The notes: a model not told the origin generated them from the sequence alone. DNA of 64,000 nt from Pseudomonas persica (GCF_900291015.1 NZ_OLKL01000051.1:1-64000); one strand, 5' to 3'; shown: positions 17,501-27,912, counted from the stretch's first letter. Numbers and translations: made by a program.

Positions 17501-20087
17501 CCAACTCGAACAAGCCATGGATACATGGGGAGAAGGCTCGGCACACTCGCTGGACCCTCAAGCCGAGGCGCCAGGCCGTACGAGGATAGTACAGGCAATC
17601 TGGCAAACATGGTTCGACACCGCCTTGGCCGACGTATTGGGAACGCCGGCCGTTCTGTCGCTGCTAGAGATATCGCCGACGCTGTTGCCTACTCGCCTGC
17701 CTGCGTTTCTCGGTCACCGGATCAGGCGTCTTCATATCCAGACAACTAGGCCGACGGCCAATGACTTCCTCCGCGCTCATGAAACGATGGTCACTTTCCT
17801 CGGGCAGTTCAGCGACCTAAGGTCACTGGAACTGACCACGGCAATCTACAACCGCAGTAGCGTAAGCCTCCCTCTGCTTCCGACACTGTTCCAGCGTTTT
17901 CCCAACTTGCAGGAGTTGCGCCTGATCAACCAGAACCTGGTGCTCGGTTCGTGGGAGATACAGGGGCTGCGGGCGATGCCGCACCTTGAAGTGCTGGACC
18001 TGGCCGGCAACCTCGTGCCGGATCATGCGAACCTTGCGACCTTGCTGCAAATGCGTCTTCGCTACCTCGGCCTTGATCGTATGGCGCTAGGCCAATGGCC
18101 TGCCTGGATAGTGCCCGTCAATCTGGGAGAGGTGGAAATACTCTCACTGAGAGAAAACGGCATTACCAGCATTCCGGATGACCTTTTCAATCAGCCCGGC
18201 TCCTTGGCCTCGCCGACGCGGATCAACCTGCATGGCAATGTCCTGACTGACCAGACCATTCGCAGGGTCCTGCTTGACTGGAGCCACCCGGAATGCCCAA
18301 TCCGGTTTGAACTGGATGTGCCGCAATGGCTGCTGACACAAATAGCGGATTTGCAAGCCGAACGCGCCGAACTGACAGCTGCCATCGAGCGCTGGACTGA
18401 CGGCCAGGCCTCATCGTCTGCGCAGGCAGCGAACCGGCAACACATAGGCGAATGCATCATGAATGCCTGGCGTCGCCAAGCCGAAGGGAACAACCTCTCC
18501 GCGCTGGAACTCAGAAATGTCAGCCTCGAACAGTTTCCCGAACAATTGCCCGCGTTTTTCTGCAATCGCCTGCGCAGCTTGCAGCTTGACCGGATAGCGT
18601 TCTGGCAGCCTCAGCTGGACGACTTTCTCATGCGTTTTCCAAACCTTGAAACGCTGCGAATGCATGGGCATGCCTACCCACTCCAGGCAGTCCCGAATGC
18701 GCTGCGGCAGTTGGAGCAGCTTCGCGTCTTGGTCCTGGTTGACCAGGGCCTGCTGGTGGACCAGCAGGCCATGACCTTGCTTGGCCAGATCCGCCGGCTT
18801 GATACGCTTGAACTCAGCGGCAATGCCATCGGCCAGATCACAGATCATTCAATCTTGCCGCGTCGTTTGAGCATGTTGCACCTGGATAACACAGGCTTGG
18901 TCGCATGGCCCGAATGGGTCGAATCCATGCTGCCGCTCAGCGTTCTGGACCTTGACCATAACCACATCAGCACGTTGCCTGAGCATATTCTCGACAATCC
19001 ACACAATGATGGCGTCCATACTGAAATTTCGCTGTTGGGCAATCCGTTGAGCCGAGAAACGATGATCAGTGCCCATACCTCCGAGGGGTATCACCGGCGC
19101 TACTCTTTCAACATGGACCTGCCGCCTGATATCGAGGCGATGTCCCCGGTCTTGCACTCCGATTCGATAAGCAGCTCTGGCGCATCCAGTGGGCATATCC
19201 ATTCACCGGCATATGTAGAGCAGGAAGTACCCACTGTCGATCCCTGGTTATCGATACAAGATGGACAAGCGAGCACCCGACGCGGCACCTGGGCCAGACT
19301 GGAGCTGCGCGATGCCGACAACAACCTGCTGCGCCTGGTACAGCGGCTGACGCACGCTGCGCCTTATCGGAACACAACCCAGCGCCCGCAGTTGATTGAG
19401 CGCGTATGGGCGGTACTCGAGGCTGCGGACCGTGACGATGGCCTGCGCGCTTTGTTCAACGGCATAGCACAAGAGGCCTTGCCCCAAGCTGACGGCAACC
19501 AGACGTGTGAAGACGGCGTGTTGCTGGTGTTCGGCCAGATCGAACAGCAAATCCTCCTGGAAGGCATCCTGGGCGGGCCGCGCGAGCACTATGGCGAAAA
19601 CCTGTTCCGGTGGATGCGCAGCCAGTATCGTTTGCAGGCGCTTGACGAGTACGCCAGCGCTCACCTTGCCGGGCGGGACGAGGCAGAGGTACGGCTGGCC
19701 TACCGCTTGCGCCTGAGTGCTGAACTTGACTTGCCGCTGCCACCACAAGGCATGCTCTATGAAGCATCGGCACATGTGAGCCAGCGCGAACGCGAAGCCG
19801 TTGTCGACCATGTACGCCAACTGGAGAATGACCACCGCTGGCTCGACTATGCCGCCGCCCAGCCACGCTGGGTGGAGTATCTGAAAAGTACCGATCAAGC
19901 GTACTTCAGCCAGCAGCAGGAGGCCTATGAGCTCAGCGTGCTCAACCTGCCTGACAGATACCCGGACATGACCATCGAAGCACTTCAGCCAATGTACGAG
20001 CAGCTCAGGCGCGACCATGAGGCCGCTGTGCTCAGCCGCATTCACCAGCTGACCATTGAACGGGTACGCGAGTACCTGCATAACTGA
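14577..20087 (+). CDS. Very large LRR protein with C-terminal NEL-type E3 ubiquitin ligase domain
   Basis: An 1836-residue protein. ATG at 14577 is chosen for the GGAG six bases upstream; an in-frame start at 14466 has none. The N-terminal ~420 residues resemble the dermonecrotic-toxin-like (DUF6543) part of large Pseudomonas toxins. Residues about 426-495 are hydrophobic helices (FLAFGLGAFNAAAFIVPALG onward). Leucine-rich repeats occur in two blocks, about 1075-1240 (LQELRLINQNL, LEVLDLAGNLV) and 1305-1500 (LDTLELSGNAI, LSVLDLDHNHI). The last ~270 residues match the NEL domain of IpaH/SspH/SlrP effectors: the CxD catalytic motif is intact as TCEDG with C1644 and D1646. NEL enzymes attach ubiquitin to host proteins, so a eukaryotic target is inferred. 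No secretion genes lie nearby. It appears inserted between pip and hutG. Confidence 0.85.
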   Translation: MQKLPQSPAASARHAEIIQARFPEWLSNLTADEISALQTFSPSMWNWFDQANRSHPHVVRELLHDYAAYRKSARQLALTVGTLPTVEAYAAPLLAAAIKARFGIDLDVRTTYLNDARQWFTHASSTVVASYPRDIRKSVLRTDYRTLLTAALQNFSPSETTLGALDFDQRIRAKITAGPALDKGTLYDIEPAHFAALCRELDLGQGYQALIDTTLAATDEQRMAERSALLVDAHMAYLKGDVGEALYQRIKAAAAGQSLDDGTPDLTAYALRLWDTPLTSVLAFSDDLESAAKPLPVVVYIPGDPVAPLKEYSSSSAFTHALVKRLEQMNYLDFFQRFFPARHRAELRQKVVDCIYPYDWSAQANLSMRQRSANPSLHLRASKLAGPPLDEMLTRKLASVKNDALFHAVPTRLKNQQAFDERIHHFLAFGLGAFNAAAFIVPALGEAMAVVNVMQLASESFDGIQAWSRDEQEQAWGYLTDVIENVALIGALGAAGQSGVPAREIIPVETPSFITELEPVTMPDGQERLWKTDMLPYAHDIILPVGLEADQFGIYHYEGKAWVAIEDKYYAVTRHPQDTDYRARHSTLTGTYEPRLRHNGAGTWQHELDRPLEWQGARLVQRLSSEFWQLDEQTTQQLLRVSGTHEAVLRRTLSENDRPPALLEDTRRRFAADEQARHSHPANEPAARTETFDHVYLTLSRTTDSAALAIRQHYPQLPTAVAEELGFHATAQERRQLTQGRVPLRLAQEIRVYQQEIRLARAYEGLYLETPAYNPDTDKLIFHSLERMTGWPGQLRLEIRDHWQGGPLIDSIGTPNAATLKILLRDGTRYQVQDHQGLHLNGADDLYASVLHALPDEQRAVLGLPGTWQKQDLQAAIQRNPLPRHSLRKVLGMQPSHPANVPPMRLAGGRIGYALSGRGALGNFIARDTLLDLILTLQLGSGLNMVPENILRALEANHDRQSILDRLRQLLDERSQLEQAMDTWGEGSAHSLDPQAEAPGRTRIVQAIWQTWFDTALADVLGTPAVLSLLEISPTLLPTRLPAFLGHRIRRLHIQTTRPTANDFLRAHETMVTFLGQFSDLRSLELTTAIYNRSSVSLPLLPTLFQRFPNLQELRLINQNLVLGSWEIQGLRAMPHLEVLDLAGNLVPDHANLATLLQMRLRYLGLDRMALGQWPAWIVPVNLGEVEILSLRENGITSIPDDLFNQPGSLASPTRINLHGNVLTDQTIRRVLLDWSHPECPIRFELDVPQWLLTQIADLQAERAELTAAIERWTDGQASSSAQAANRQHIGECIMNAWRRQAEGNNLSALELRNVSLEQFPEQLPAFFCNRLRSLQLDRIAFWQPQLDDFLMRFPNLETLRMHGHAYPLQAVPNALRQLEQLRVLVLVDQGLLVDQQAMTLLGQIRRLDTLELSGNAIGQITDHSILPRRLSMLHLDNTGLVAWPEWVESMLPLSVLDLDHNHISTLPEHILDNPHNDGVHTEISLLGNPLSRETMISAHTSEGYHRRYSFNMDLPPDIEAMSPVLHSDSISSSGASSGHIHSPAYVEQEVPTVDPWLSIQDGQASTRRGTWARLELRDADNNLLRLVQRLTHAAPYRNTTQRPQLIERVWAVLEAADRDDGLRALFNGIAQEALPQADGNQTCEDGVLLVFGQIEQQILLEGILGGPREHYGENLFRWMRSQYRLQALDEYASAHLAGRDEAEVRLAYRLRLSAELDLPLPPQGMLYEASAHVSQREREAVVDHVRQLENDHRWLDYAAAQPRWVEYLKSTDQAYFSQQQEAYELSVLNLPDRYPDMTIEALQPMYEQLRRDHEAAVLSRIHQLTIERVREYLHN

Positions 20088-20097
20088 TCGCTGCAAC

Positions 20098-20126
20098 GCC
20101 CGGCAGCCGGCCACAGGCTACCGGGC
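20098..20126. terminator. Hairpin between convergent NEL-domain gene and hutG
   Basis: An 11-base-pair stem with one mismatch (GCCCGGCAGCC / GGCTACCGGGC) around a seven-base loop lies just after the large gene. It has no clear T tract on either strand, so termination strength is uncertain. Confidence 0.5.
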
Positions 20127-20176
20127 ATTCAGCCATGCATCGCACCGGCCTGCTCGAATTCGCTCGATCGCCTCGG

Positions 20177-20980
20177 CTACCGACCGTAGCGCTCCTCGGC
20201 CCACGCCAGGCAAGCCTGCAAAAGGCGCTGCAGTACCTGTCGGGTAGGCTGTGCCAAGTCCTCACGGAAGGTGAACGGTGCGGTTTCATCCATGTAGGTG
20301 CTCTGTGCCAGCTCAAGCTGCACCGCATGGATGTGGTTGGCCGGATCGCCGTAATACCGGGTGATATGCCCGCCCTTGAAGCGGCCATTGAGCACATGGC
20401 TGTAGTCCTGGGCTTGGGCACAGACGCTTTGCAGCCGCTCGGCCAGCACCGGATCGCAACTGGCGCCGTTGAAGGTGCCCAGGTTGAAGTCCGGCAGCTT
20501 GCCGTCGAACAGGTGCGGGATCACCGAACGAATAGAATGCGCATCCCACAGCAAGGCGTAGCCGAATTGTTCACGCAACCGGTCCAGCTCGTTGCGGATG
20601 GTGTTGTGGTAAGGGCGCCAGATCTGCTCCAGGTACTGCTTGCGTTCCTCGCCAGATGGTTCCAGCCCCTCCTTGAACAGTGGCTCACCTTCGAACAGCG
20701 TGGCTGGATACAGACCGGTGGTGGCGCCGGCATACAACGGTTTGTCGTCATCCGGACGGTTCAGGTCGATGACAAAGCGCGAATACTCCGCGGCTACCAC
20801 ACTGGCGCCCAGCTCCTGGGCGAAATCGTACAGCCGCGGAATATGCCAGTCGGTATCCGGCAGACTGCGCGCCGGCTCGACCAGGCCTTCGCGCACGGCA
20901 TCGCTCAGGCGCAGGCCGGCATGCGGCATGCTGATCAGCAGCGGCAGGCGGCCCTGGTGAAAACTCAATACCTTGTCCAT
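20177..20980 (-). CDS. hutG: N-formylglutamate deformylase HutG
   Basis: A 267-residue hydrolase that converts N-formyl-L-glutamate to glutamate and formate, the last step of the five-step histidine pathway. The N-terminal SMPHAGLRLSD and the later WDAHSIRS and GRFKGGHITRYYG segments fit the N-formylglutamate amidohydrolase family, not the arginase-like HutG of the four-step pathway. This agrees with hutF also being present. ATG at 20980 has GAGG just upstream; it begins 10 bases after the hutI stop, as the last gene of the hutUHTIG cluster. Confidence 0.94.
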   Translation of the reverse strand: MDKVLSFHQGRLPLLISMPHAGLRLSDAVREGLVEPARSLPDTDWHIPRLYDFAQELGASVVAAEYSRFVIDLNRPDDDKPLYAGATTGLYPATLFEGEPLFKEGLEPSGEERKQYLEQIWRPYHNTIRNELDRLREQFGYALLWDAHSIRSVIPHLFDGKLPDFNLGTFNGASCDPVLAERLQSVCAQAQDYSHVLNGRFKGGHITRYYGDPANHIHAVQLELAQSTYMDETAPFTFREDLAQPTRQVLQRLLQACLAWAEERYGR

Positions 20981-20990
20981 CGTGCCTCGC

Positions 20991-22196
20991 TCAGTTGGAG
21001 ATTTCGTGGCCCATGCGCACCACGCGCTTGGGCAGGTCGCCACCCAGCCAGTAGGCCAGGTCGGCCGGGCGTTCGATCTGCCAGGCGACGAAGTCGGCTA
21101 CCTTGCCCGCTTCCAGCGAACCGTGGCTGTCGCCCAGGCCCAACGCCGTGGCGGCGTGCACGGTGACGCCGGCCAAGGCTTCTTCCGGGGTCATGCGGAA
21201 GCAGGTGCAGCCCATGTTCAGCATCAGCCGCAGCGACAACCCTGGCGAAGTGCCAGGGTTGAGGTCGCTGGCCAGGGCAATCTTCACCCCGTGGCGGCGC
21301 AATGCGTCCATCGGCGGCAATTGGGTTTCGCGCAGGAAGTAGAACGCGCCCGGCAGCAGCACGGCGACCGTGCCGGCTTTTGCCATGGCAATGGCGTCGT
21401 CCTCGGTCATGAACTCCAGGTGGTCGGCCGACAGCGCCTGGTAGCGCGCCGCCAGGCTGGAACCGTGCAGCGACGACAACTGTTCGGCGTGCAGCTTGAC
21501 CGGCAGGCCCAGCTCGCGCGCCTTGATGAACAGCCGCTCGACCTGGGCCGGGGAGAACGCCAGGTGTTCGCAGAAGGCATCCACTGCGTCCACCAGGCCT
21601 TCGGCGGCCAGGGCCGGCAGCATTTCGTCGCAAATGTGCGCGATGTAGTCGTCAGCCCGGCCGGCGTACTCCGGCGGCAAGGCGTGGGCGGCCAGGCAGG
21701 TTGCACGCACCGCCAACGGCAATTCGGCGGCCAGGCGCCGGGCCACGCGCAGCATCTTGCGCTCGTTGGCCAGGTCCAGGCCATAGCCGGACTTGACCTC
21801 GATGGTGGTCACGCCATCGCGCATCAGCGCCTGGACCCGCTGGCGAGCACTGGCGAACAGCTCGTCCTCGCTGACCGCGCGGGTGGCCCGCACGGTGCTG
21901 GCGATGCCACCACCCTGTGCGGCAATTTCGGCATAGCTCACGCCCTGCAGGCGTTGCTCGAACTCGCCGCTGCGGTTGCCGCCGAACACCGCGTGGGTGT
22001 GGCAGTCGATCAGCCCCGGGGTGACCCAGGCGCCGCCCAGGTCAACCGTACGCTCAGTGTCGACTTGCGCCAGCTCGACGCGTGGGCCGATCCACTCGAT
22101 CAGCCCGGCGCTGGTGACGATGGCCGCGTCCTCGATGGCCGAGTAACGGCCCTCGGCCATGGTTGCCACATGGCAGTGCTGCCAGACGGTTCTCAT
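20991..22196 (-). CDS. hutI: Imidazolonepropionase HutI
   Basis: A 401-residue amidohydrolase that opens the ring of 4-imidazolone-5-propionate to formiminoglutamate, the third step of histidine breakdown. Metal-binding HTH is in DCHTHAVFGGNRSGEF (about residues 64-79), and the family segments VKSGYGLD, HAEQLSSL and ASDLNPGTSP follow in order. Normal length. It begins 15 bases after the hutT stop and ends 10 bases before hutG, consistent with one transcript. Confidence 0.96.
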   Translation of the reverse strand: MRTVWQHCHVATMAEGRYSAIEDAAIVTSAGLIEWIGPRVELAQVDTERTVDLGGAWVTPGLIDCHTHAVFGGNRSGEFEQRLQGVSYAEIAAQGGGIASTVRATRAVSEDELFASARQRVQALMRDGVTTIEVKSGYGLDLANERKMLRVARRLAAELPLAVRATCLAAHALPPEYAGRADDYIAHICDEMLPALAAEGLVDAVDAFCEHLAFSPAQVERLFIKARELGLPVKLHAEQLSSLHGSSLAARYQALSADHLEFMTEDDAIAMAKAGTVAVLLPGAFYFLRETQLPPMDALRRHGVKIALASDLNPGTSPGLSLRLMLNMGCTCFRMTPEEALAGVTVHAATALGLGDSHGSLEAGKVADFVAWQIERPADLAYWLGGDLPKRVVRMGHEISN

Positions 22197-22211
22197 ACAT
22201 TAACTCCTGTA

Positions 22212-23615
22212 CTAGCGGTGCAGCTCGAGCGGTTGCGCTGCCGGCTTGCCCTGCCCTGCGCGCGGCTTGCACCACAGCAGGTAGGACGCCACCAGGAACA
22301 CCACCCAGACCACCCCGACGAGCAATGCCGCCTGGGTATCCGGGAAATAACCGAGCACGCCAAAGATGAACACCATGAATGCGATGGCCATGGCCGGGCC
22401 GTAAGGCCAGAACGGTACCGGGAATTGCAACTGGGCCACCTGTTCACCGCTCATGCTGCGGCGCATGGCCACCTGGGTGAGCAGGATCATCAGCCACACC
22501 CACACGGTAGCGAAGGTGGCGATCGATGCGATCAGCAGGAACACGTTCTCCGGGATCAGGTAGTTGAGCAGCACGCCGATCAGCAGTGCAGCCCCCATCA
22601 CTACCACGGTCATCCATGGCACGCCGTGCTTCGACAGCTTGCTGAAGCCGCGCGGGGCATGGCCTTGCTGAGCGAGGCCATACATCATGCGGCCGGCGCC
22701 GAAGATGTCGCTGTTGATGGCCGAGATCGCGGCGGAAATCACCACGATGTTCAGCACCGCGGCGGCGGAACCGATGCCCAGGTTGCTGAAGATCTGCACG
22801 AACGGGCTGCCCTGGTTGCCGATTTGCGGCCATGGGAACAGGCACATCAGCACGAACAGGGTGAGCACGTAGAACAGCAGGATGCGCAGCGGCACGGCGT
22901 TGATCGCCTTGGGGATGACCCGCTGCGGGTCCTTGGCCTCACCGGCGGTGACGCCGATGATCTCGATGCCGCCGAAAGCGAACATCACCACGGCAAAGGA
23001 GGCGATCAGGCCAGCCACGCCATTGGGCATGAAGCCACCGTGGTCGAACAGGTTGCTGACACCCACGGCCTGCCCGGTGCCTACCTGGCTGAAGCCGAAG
23101 GCCATGATGCCGAGGCCGGCCAGGATCATCGCCACGATGGCGCCGACCTTGAGCAGCGACAGCCAGAATTCCATTTCGCCAAAGACCTTGACGTTGCACA
23201 GGTTGAGGCCGCCGATCAGGAAGACGATGCCCAGCACCCAGATCCAGCGTGCCACTTCCGGGAACCAGAAGCCCATGTAGATACCGAAGGCGGTGACGTC
23301 GGCGATGGCGACAATGACCATTTCGAAGGCGTAGGTCCAGCCGAGGATGAACCCGGCCATCGGGCCGAGATAAGTGCTGGCGTAGTGGCCGAACGAGCCG
23401 GCAACCGGGTTGTGCACGGCCATTTCACCGAGCGCGCGCATGACCATGAACACCGCGGCGCCGCCGATCAGGTAGGCCAGCAGCACGGCCGGGCCGGCCA
23501 TCTGGATGGCCGAGGCGGAGCCGTAGAACAGGCCGGTGCCAATGGCGGAACCAAGGGCCATGAAACGGATGTGGCGGGCCGACAGGCCGCGCTTGAGACC
23601 TTGAGCTTGTTGCAT
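22212..23615 (-). CDS. hutT: Histidine/proline-type amino acid permease (APC superfamily)
   Basis: A 467-residue inner-membrane transporter of the amino acid permease family with about 12 hydrophobic segments. The N-terminal signature GLSARHIRFMALGSAIGTGLF and the following SAIQMAGPAVLLAYLIGG are typical of the ProY/HutT/AroP subgroup. Its place between hutH and hutI, in the same orientation, indicates that it imports histidine (or urocanate) for this pathway; this is inferred from context. The start ATG has AAGGACG upstream. Confidence 0.9.
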   Translation of the reverse strand: MQQAQGLKRGLSARHIRFMALGSAIGTGLFYGSASAIQMAGPAVLLAYLIGGAAVFMVMRALGEMAVHNPVAGSFGHYASTYLGPMAGFILGWTYAFEMVIVAIADVTAFGIYMGFWFPEVARWIWVLGIVFLIGGLNLCNVKVFGEMEFWLSLLKVGAIVAMILAGLGIMAFGFSQVGTGQAVGVSNLFDHGGFMPNGVAGLIASFAVVMFAFGGIEIIGVTAGEAKDPQRVIPKAINAVPLRILLFYVLTLFVLMCLFPWPQIGNQGSPFVQIFSNLGIGSAAAVLNIVVISAAISAINSDIFGAGRMMYGLAQQGHAPRGFSKLSKHGVPWMTVVVMGAALLIGVLLNYLIPENVFLLIASIATFATVWVWLMILLTQVAMRRSMSGEQVAQLQFPVPFWPYGPAMAIAFMVFIFGVLGYFPDTQAALLVGVVWVVFLVASYLLWCKPRAGQGKPAAQPLELHR

Positions 23616-23652
23616 GTCACGTCCTTAAATTGTTTTTGTGGTCGTGAGATCG

Positions 23653-23761
23653 AGGGGGCTCTTGCAGCCCAATCGCCGGCAAGCCAGCTCCCATAGAGAT
23701 GGTGTGTCGCATCTCCATCTGTGGGAGCCGGCTTGCCGGCGATGGGCCGCACAGCGGCCCC
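23653..23761. repeat. Inverted pair of REP elements (CCGGC sub-type) between hutH and hutT
   Basis: Two units with the core ATCGCCGGCAAGCCAGCTCC face each other, each flanked on the outside by a small hairpin of the GGGCTCTTGCAGCCC type. It lies inside the hut gene cluster, so it may set the relative amounts of hutUH versus hutTIG mRNA. Confidence 0.8.
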
Positions 23762-23769
23762 AGGGGGTA

Positions 23770-25302
23770 TTACAGGCTTGGCAGCACACCCGCCGGCAGC
23801 AGGCCGGTCAGGCTACCCTTGGCCAACAGTTCCACGGCCTTTTCGATGTCGGGCGCGAAGAAACGGTCACGGTCGTAGTGCGGCACTTCGCAGCGCAGCG
23901 CCTGGCGCGCCTGCTCCAGCTTGGCCGAAGTCTTCAGGCCTTTGCGCAGGTCCAGGCCCTGGCAGGCACCCAGCCATTCAATGGCCAGCACGCCACGGGT
24001 GTTTTCGGCCATTTCCCACAGGCGCTTGCCGGCAGCCGGGGCCATCGACACATGGTCTTCCTGGTTGGCCGAGGTCGGCAGGCTGTCGACGCTGTGCGGG
24101 TGCGACAGGGCCTTGTTCTCGCTGGCCAGGGCAGCAGCGGTGACCTGGGCGATCATGAAGCCGGAGTTGACCCCGCCGTTTTCCACCAGGAACGGCGGCA
24201 GCTGGGACATGTGCTTGTCCATCATCAGCGAGATACGGCGCTCGCTGAGCGAACCGATTTCGGCAATGGCCAGGGCGATGTTGTCGGCGGCCATGGCCAC
24301 CGGCTCGGCATGGAAGTTGCCGCCGGAAATCACGTCACCTTCGGCCGCGAACACCAGCGGGTTGTCCGACACGGCGTTGGCTTCGATGCCCAGTACCTCG
24401 GCGGCCTGGCGCAGCTGGGTCAGGCAGGCGCCCATGACCTGAGGCTGGCAGCGCAGCGAGTACGGGTCCTGGACCTTGTCGCAGTTCTTGTGCGACAGCG
24501 ACACTTCGCTGGAGTCGCCCAGCAGGTCACGGAAGCAGGCAGCAGTGTCGATCTGGCCACGCTGGCCACGCACTTCGTGGATGCGCGCATCGAACGGCGA
24601 GCGCGAGCCCAGTGCGGCTTCGACGCTCAGCCCGCCGCAGGCGATGGCGGCGGCGTACAGGTCTTCGCCGTGGAACAGGCCACGCAGGGCATAAGCGGTG
24701 GACGCCTGGGTGCCGTTGAGCAGGGCCAGGCCCTCCTTGGCGGCCAGGGTCAGCGGCTCGAGGCCGGCCACAGCCAGGGCTTCGGTGGCTGGCAGCCACT
24801 GGCCCTTGTAGCGGGCCTTGCCTTCACCCAGCAGCACCAGCGACATGTGCGCCAGCGGGGCGAGGTCACCGGAAGCGCCCACCGACCCCTTCAGCGGGAT
24901 GTGCGGGTAGACTTCGGCGTTGACCAGGGCGATCAGCGCATCGATGACTTTGCGACGGATGCCGGAGAAGCCACGGCTGAGGCTGTTGATTTTCAGCACC
25001 ATGATCAGTCGCACCAGGTCGTCATCCAGCGGCGCGCCGACACCGGCGGCGTGGGACAGCACCAGCGAGCGCTGCAGGTTTTCCAGGTCGTGGCTGGCAA
25101 TGCGGGTCGAGGCCAGCAGGCCGAAACCGGTGTTGATGCCGTAGGCGGTACGGTCTTCGGCAATGATCTGCTCGACGCAGGCCACGCTGGCGTCGATGGC
25201 CGGTGCGGCGCTGGCGTCCAGTTGCAGGCGCACAGGCGCAGCATGGATGGCGCGCAGCTGGGCCAGGGTCAGGGTGCCGGGCTTGAGGGTCAATTCGGTC
25301 AC
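23770..25302 (-). CDS. hutH: Histidine ammonia-lyase HutH
   Basis: A 510-residue enzyme that deaminates L-histidine to urocanate, the first step of the pathway. The Ala-Ser-Gly triad that cyclises to the MIO electrophile is present in GSVGASGDLAPLAH (about residues 139-152). The catalytic tyrosine region TAYGINTGFG is near residue 52, and the C-terminal SANQEDHVSM is intact. The start is GTG at 25302 with GGAG seven bases upstream. It lies 106 bases after hutU on the same strand. Confidence 0.97.
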   Translation of the reverse strand: MTELTLKPGTLTLAQLRAIHAAPVRLQLDASAAPAIDASVACVEQIIAEDRTAYGINTGFGLLASTRIASHDLENLQRSLVLSHAAGVGAPLDDDLVRLIMVLKINSLSRGFSGIRRKVIDALIALVNAEVYPHIPLKGSVGASGDLAPLAHMSLVLLGEGKARYKGQWLPATEALAVAGLEPLTLAAKEGLALLNGTQASTAYALRGLFHGEDLYAAAIACGGLSVEAALGSRSPFDARIHEVRGQRGQIDTAACFRDLLGDSSEVSLSHKNCDKVQDPYSLRCQPQVMGACLTQLRQAAEVLGIEANAVSDNPLVFAAEGDVISGGNFHAEPVAMAADNIALAIAEIGSLSERRISLMMDKHMSQLPPFLVENGGVNSGFMIAQVTAAALASENKALSHPHSVDSLPTSANQEDHVSMAPAAGKRLWEMAENTRGVLAIEWLGACQGLDLRKGLKTSAKLEQARQALRCEVPHYDRDRFFAPDIEKAVELLAKGSLTGLLPAGVLPSL

Positions 25303-25408
25303 TTCACTACTCCAATCGCGTGGAGCCGCAGGCCCGTTTGTGGATGCCTGCGTGCCCCTTCTTGTTGTTCAGTATCACCCTTGTGGGGTGCGATCCAAAG
25401 CGTGGCGA

Positions 25409-27082
<1,674 letters not shown>

Positions 27083-27147
27083 GGGAAAGGTCCTCTACGG
27101 TCGTCCGCGGGCGGGTATGTCGTGGTCAATATACAAACACATCTTTA

Positions 27148-27161
27148 CTTGTATGTACAAG
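27148..27161. promoter_or_regulatory. HutC-type operator upstream of hutU
   Basis: CTTGTATGTACAAG is a near-perfect dyad with the TGTANNTACA core known for HutC repressor sites in Pseudomonas. It is about 65-80 bases before the hutU start, where a bound repressor would block the promoter. A related TATACAAAC half site lies nearby at 27129-27137. Urocanate is the usual inducer. Confidence 0.7.
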
Positions 27162-27227
27162 CATGGACAACCAAAATAATCGGACCTTTCCGCTGAATGG
27201 CAAAAAGAAATGGGGCCGCTACGCGAC

Positions 27228-27314
27228 CTTTCGCGACACAAGGCCGCTCCCACAGGTACTGCGCCGGCCTGAGCCTTTCGCTGTACTTGTGGGAGCGGCC
27301 TTGTGTCGCGAAAG
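27228..27314. repeat. Long inverted REP pair between hutD and hutU
   Basis: Two 32-base arms (27228-27259 and 27283-27314) are complementary at all but one position and enclose 23 bases. The core CGCGACACAAGGCCGCTCCC is a REP sub-type distinct from the GCGGGTAAACCCGC units elsewhere. It follows hutD, which reads away from it, and could fold into a very stable stem. Confidence 0.85.
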
Positions 27315-27339
27315 GGCTGCGCAGCAGCCCCCGGCTATC

Positions 27340-27912
27340 TCAACGTGAAACGAGTTCGATCAGGCAGAACCGCCCTTGAACATCCAGCCCCAGCAACTGG
27401 TCATTGCCCTCCAGCCGCAGGCAGTCATAAAGCCCCAGCCGCTGCGGCTCACGCCCGGCAATGCCAACCTCGACCTGATTGCTGGCCGCAAACAGCAACA
27501 CCGTCGACGCCGAGCTGTACAAGCGGCTGGTGCCATCGAACCACTGCAACCGCGCCCGGTAGCGCTTCGGTGCATAGATCAGGTTGAAATCGCGGATCGC
27601 CCCGCCCAGCAGCTTGCAGCTGACCTGGCTCTCGCCGCTGAAGGCAAAGGCATCGAACGGCAGCAACGGCCGGCTGGCCTGGCCGTCGACCAGCAGGCGC
27701 ATGCCGTCGCCCTGCAGCACGGTGATGACCCGCTGGTAGCCGGCGAAGGTGGAAAAGCCGCCAGACTCCTCGATATCGGCAATCGACAAGCGCCAGCCAA
27801 AGCCGTCCAGGCCCTCGCCACTGTCACGGGTAATCTCTTCGGTGAAACCGCCACCGTTCTTCCACGGCATGCGCGGGTAGTTCTGCGCACGCAACAACTG
27901 CAACTGACTCAT
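27340..27912 (-). CDS. hutD: HutD family protein
   Basis: A 190-residue cupin-like protein with the HutD signatures YPRMPWKNGGGFTEEI (about residues 12-27) and GWRLSIADIEESGGFS (41-56). HutD is found beside hut genes in many bacteria; in P. fluorescens it has been proposed to limit over-induction of the hut genes, possibly by binding formylglutamate or urocanate, and no enzymatic role is established. Its ATG overlaps the hutC stop (ATGA), so it is translationally coupled to the repressor. Confidence 0.92.
   Translation of the reverse strand: MSQLQLLRAQNYPRMPWKNGGGFTEEITRDSGEGLDGFGWRLSIADIEESGGFSTFAGYQRVITVLQGDGMRLLVDGQASRPLLPFDAFAFSGESQVSCKLLGGAIRDFNLIYAPKRYRARLQWFDGTSRLYSSASTVLLFAASNQVEVGIAGREPQRLGLYDCLRLEGNDQLLGLDVQGRFCLIELVSR

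Noticed and set aside
20973..23696. A 907-codon plus-strand frame opposite hutI and hutT.
   Set aside because: Antisense shadow of two certain genes; His/Gln/Asp-rich translation without domain signature or ribosome site.
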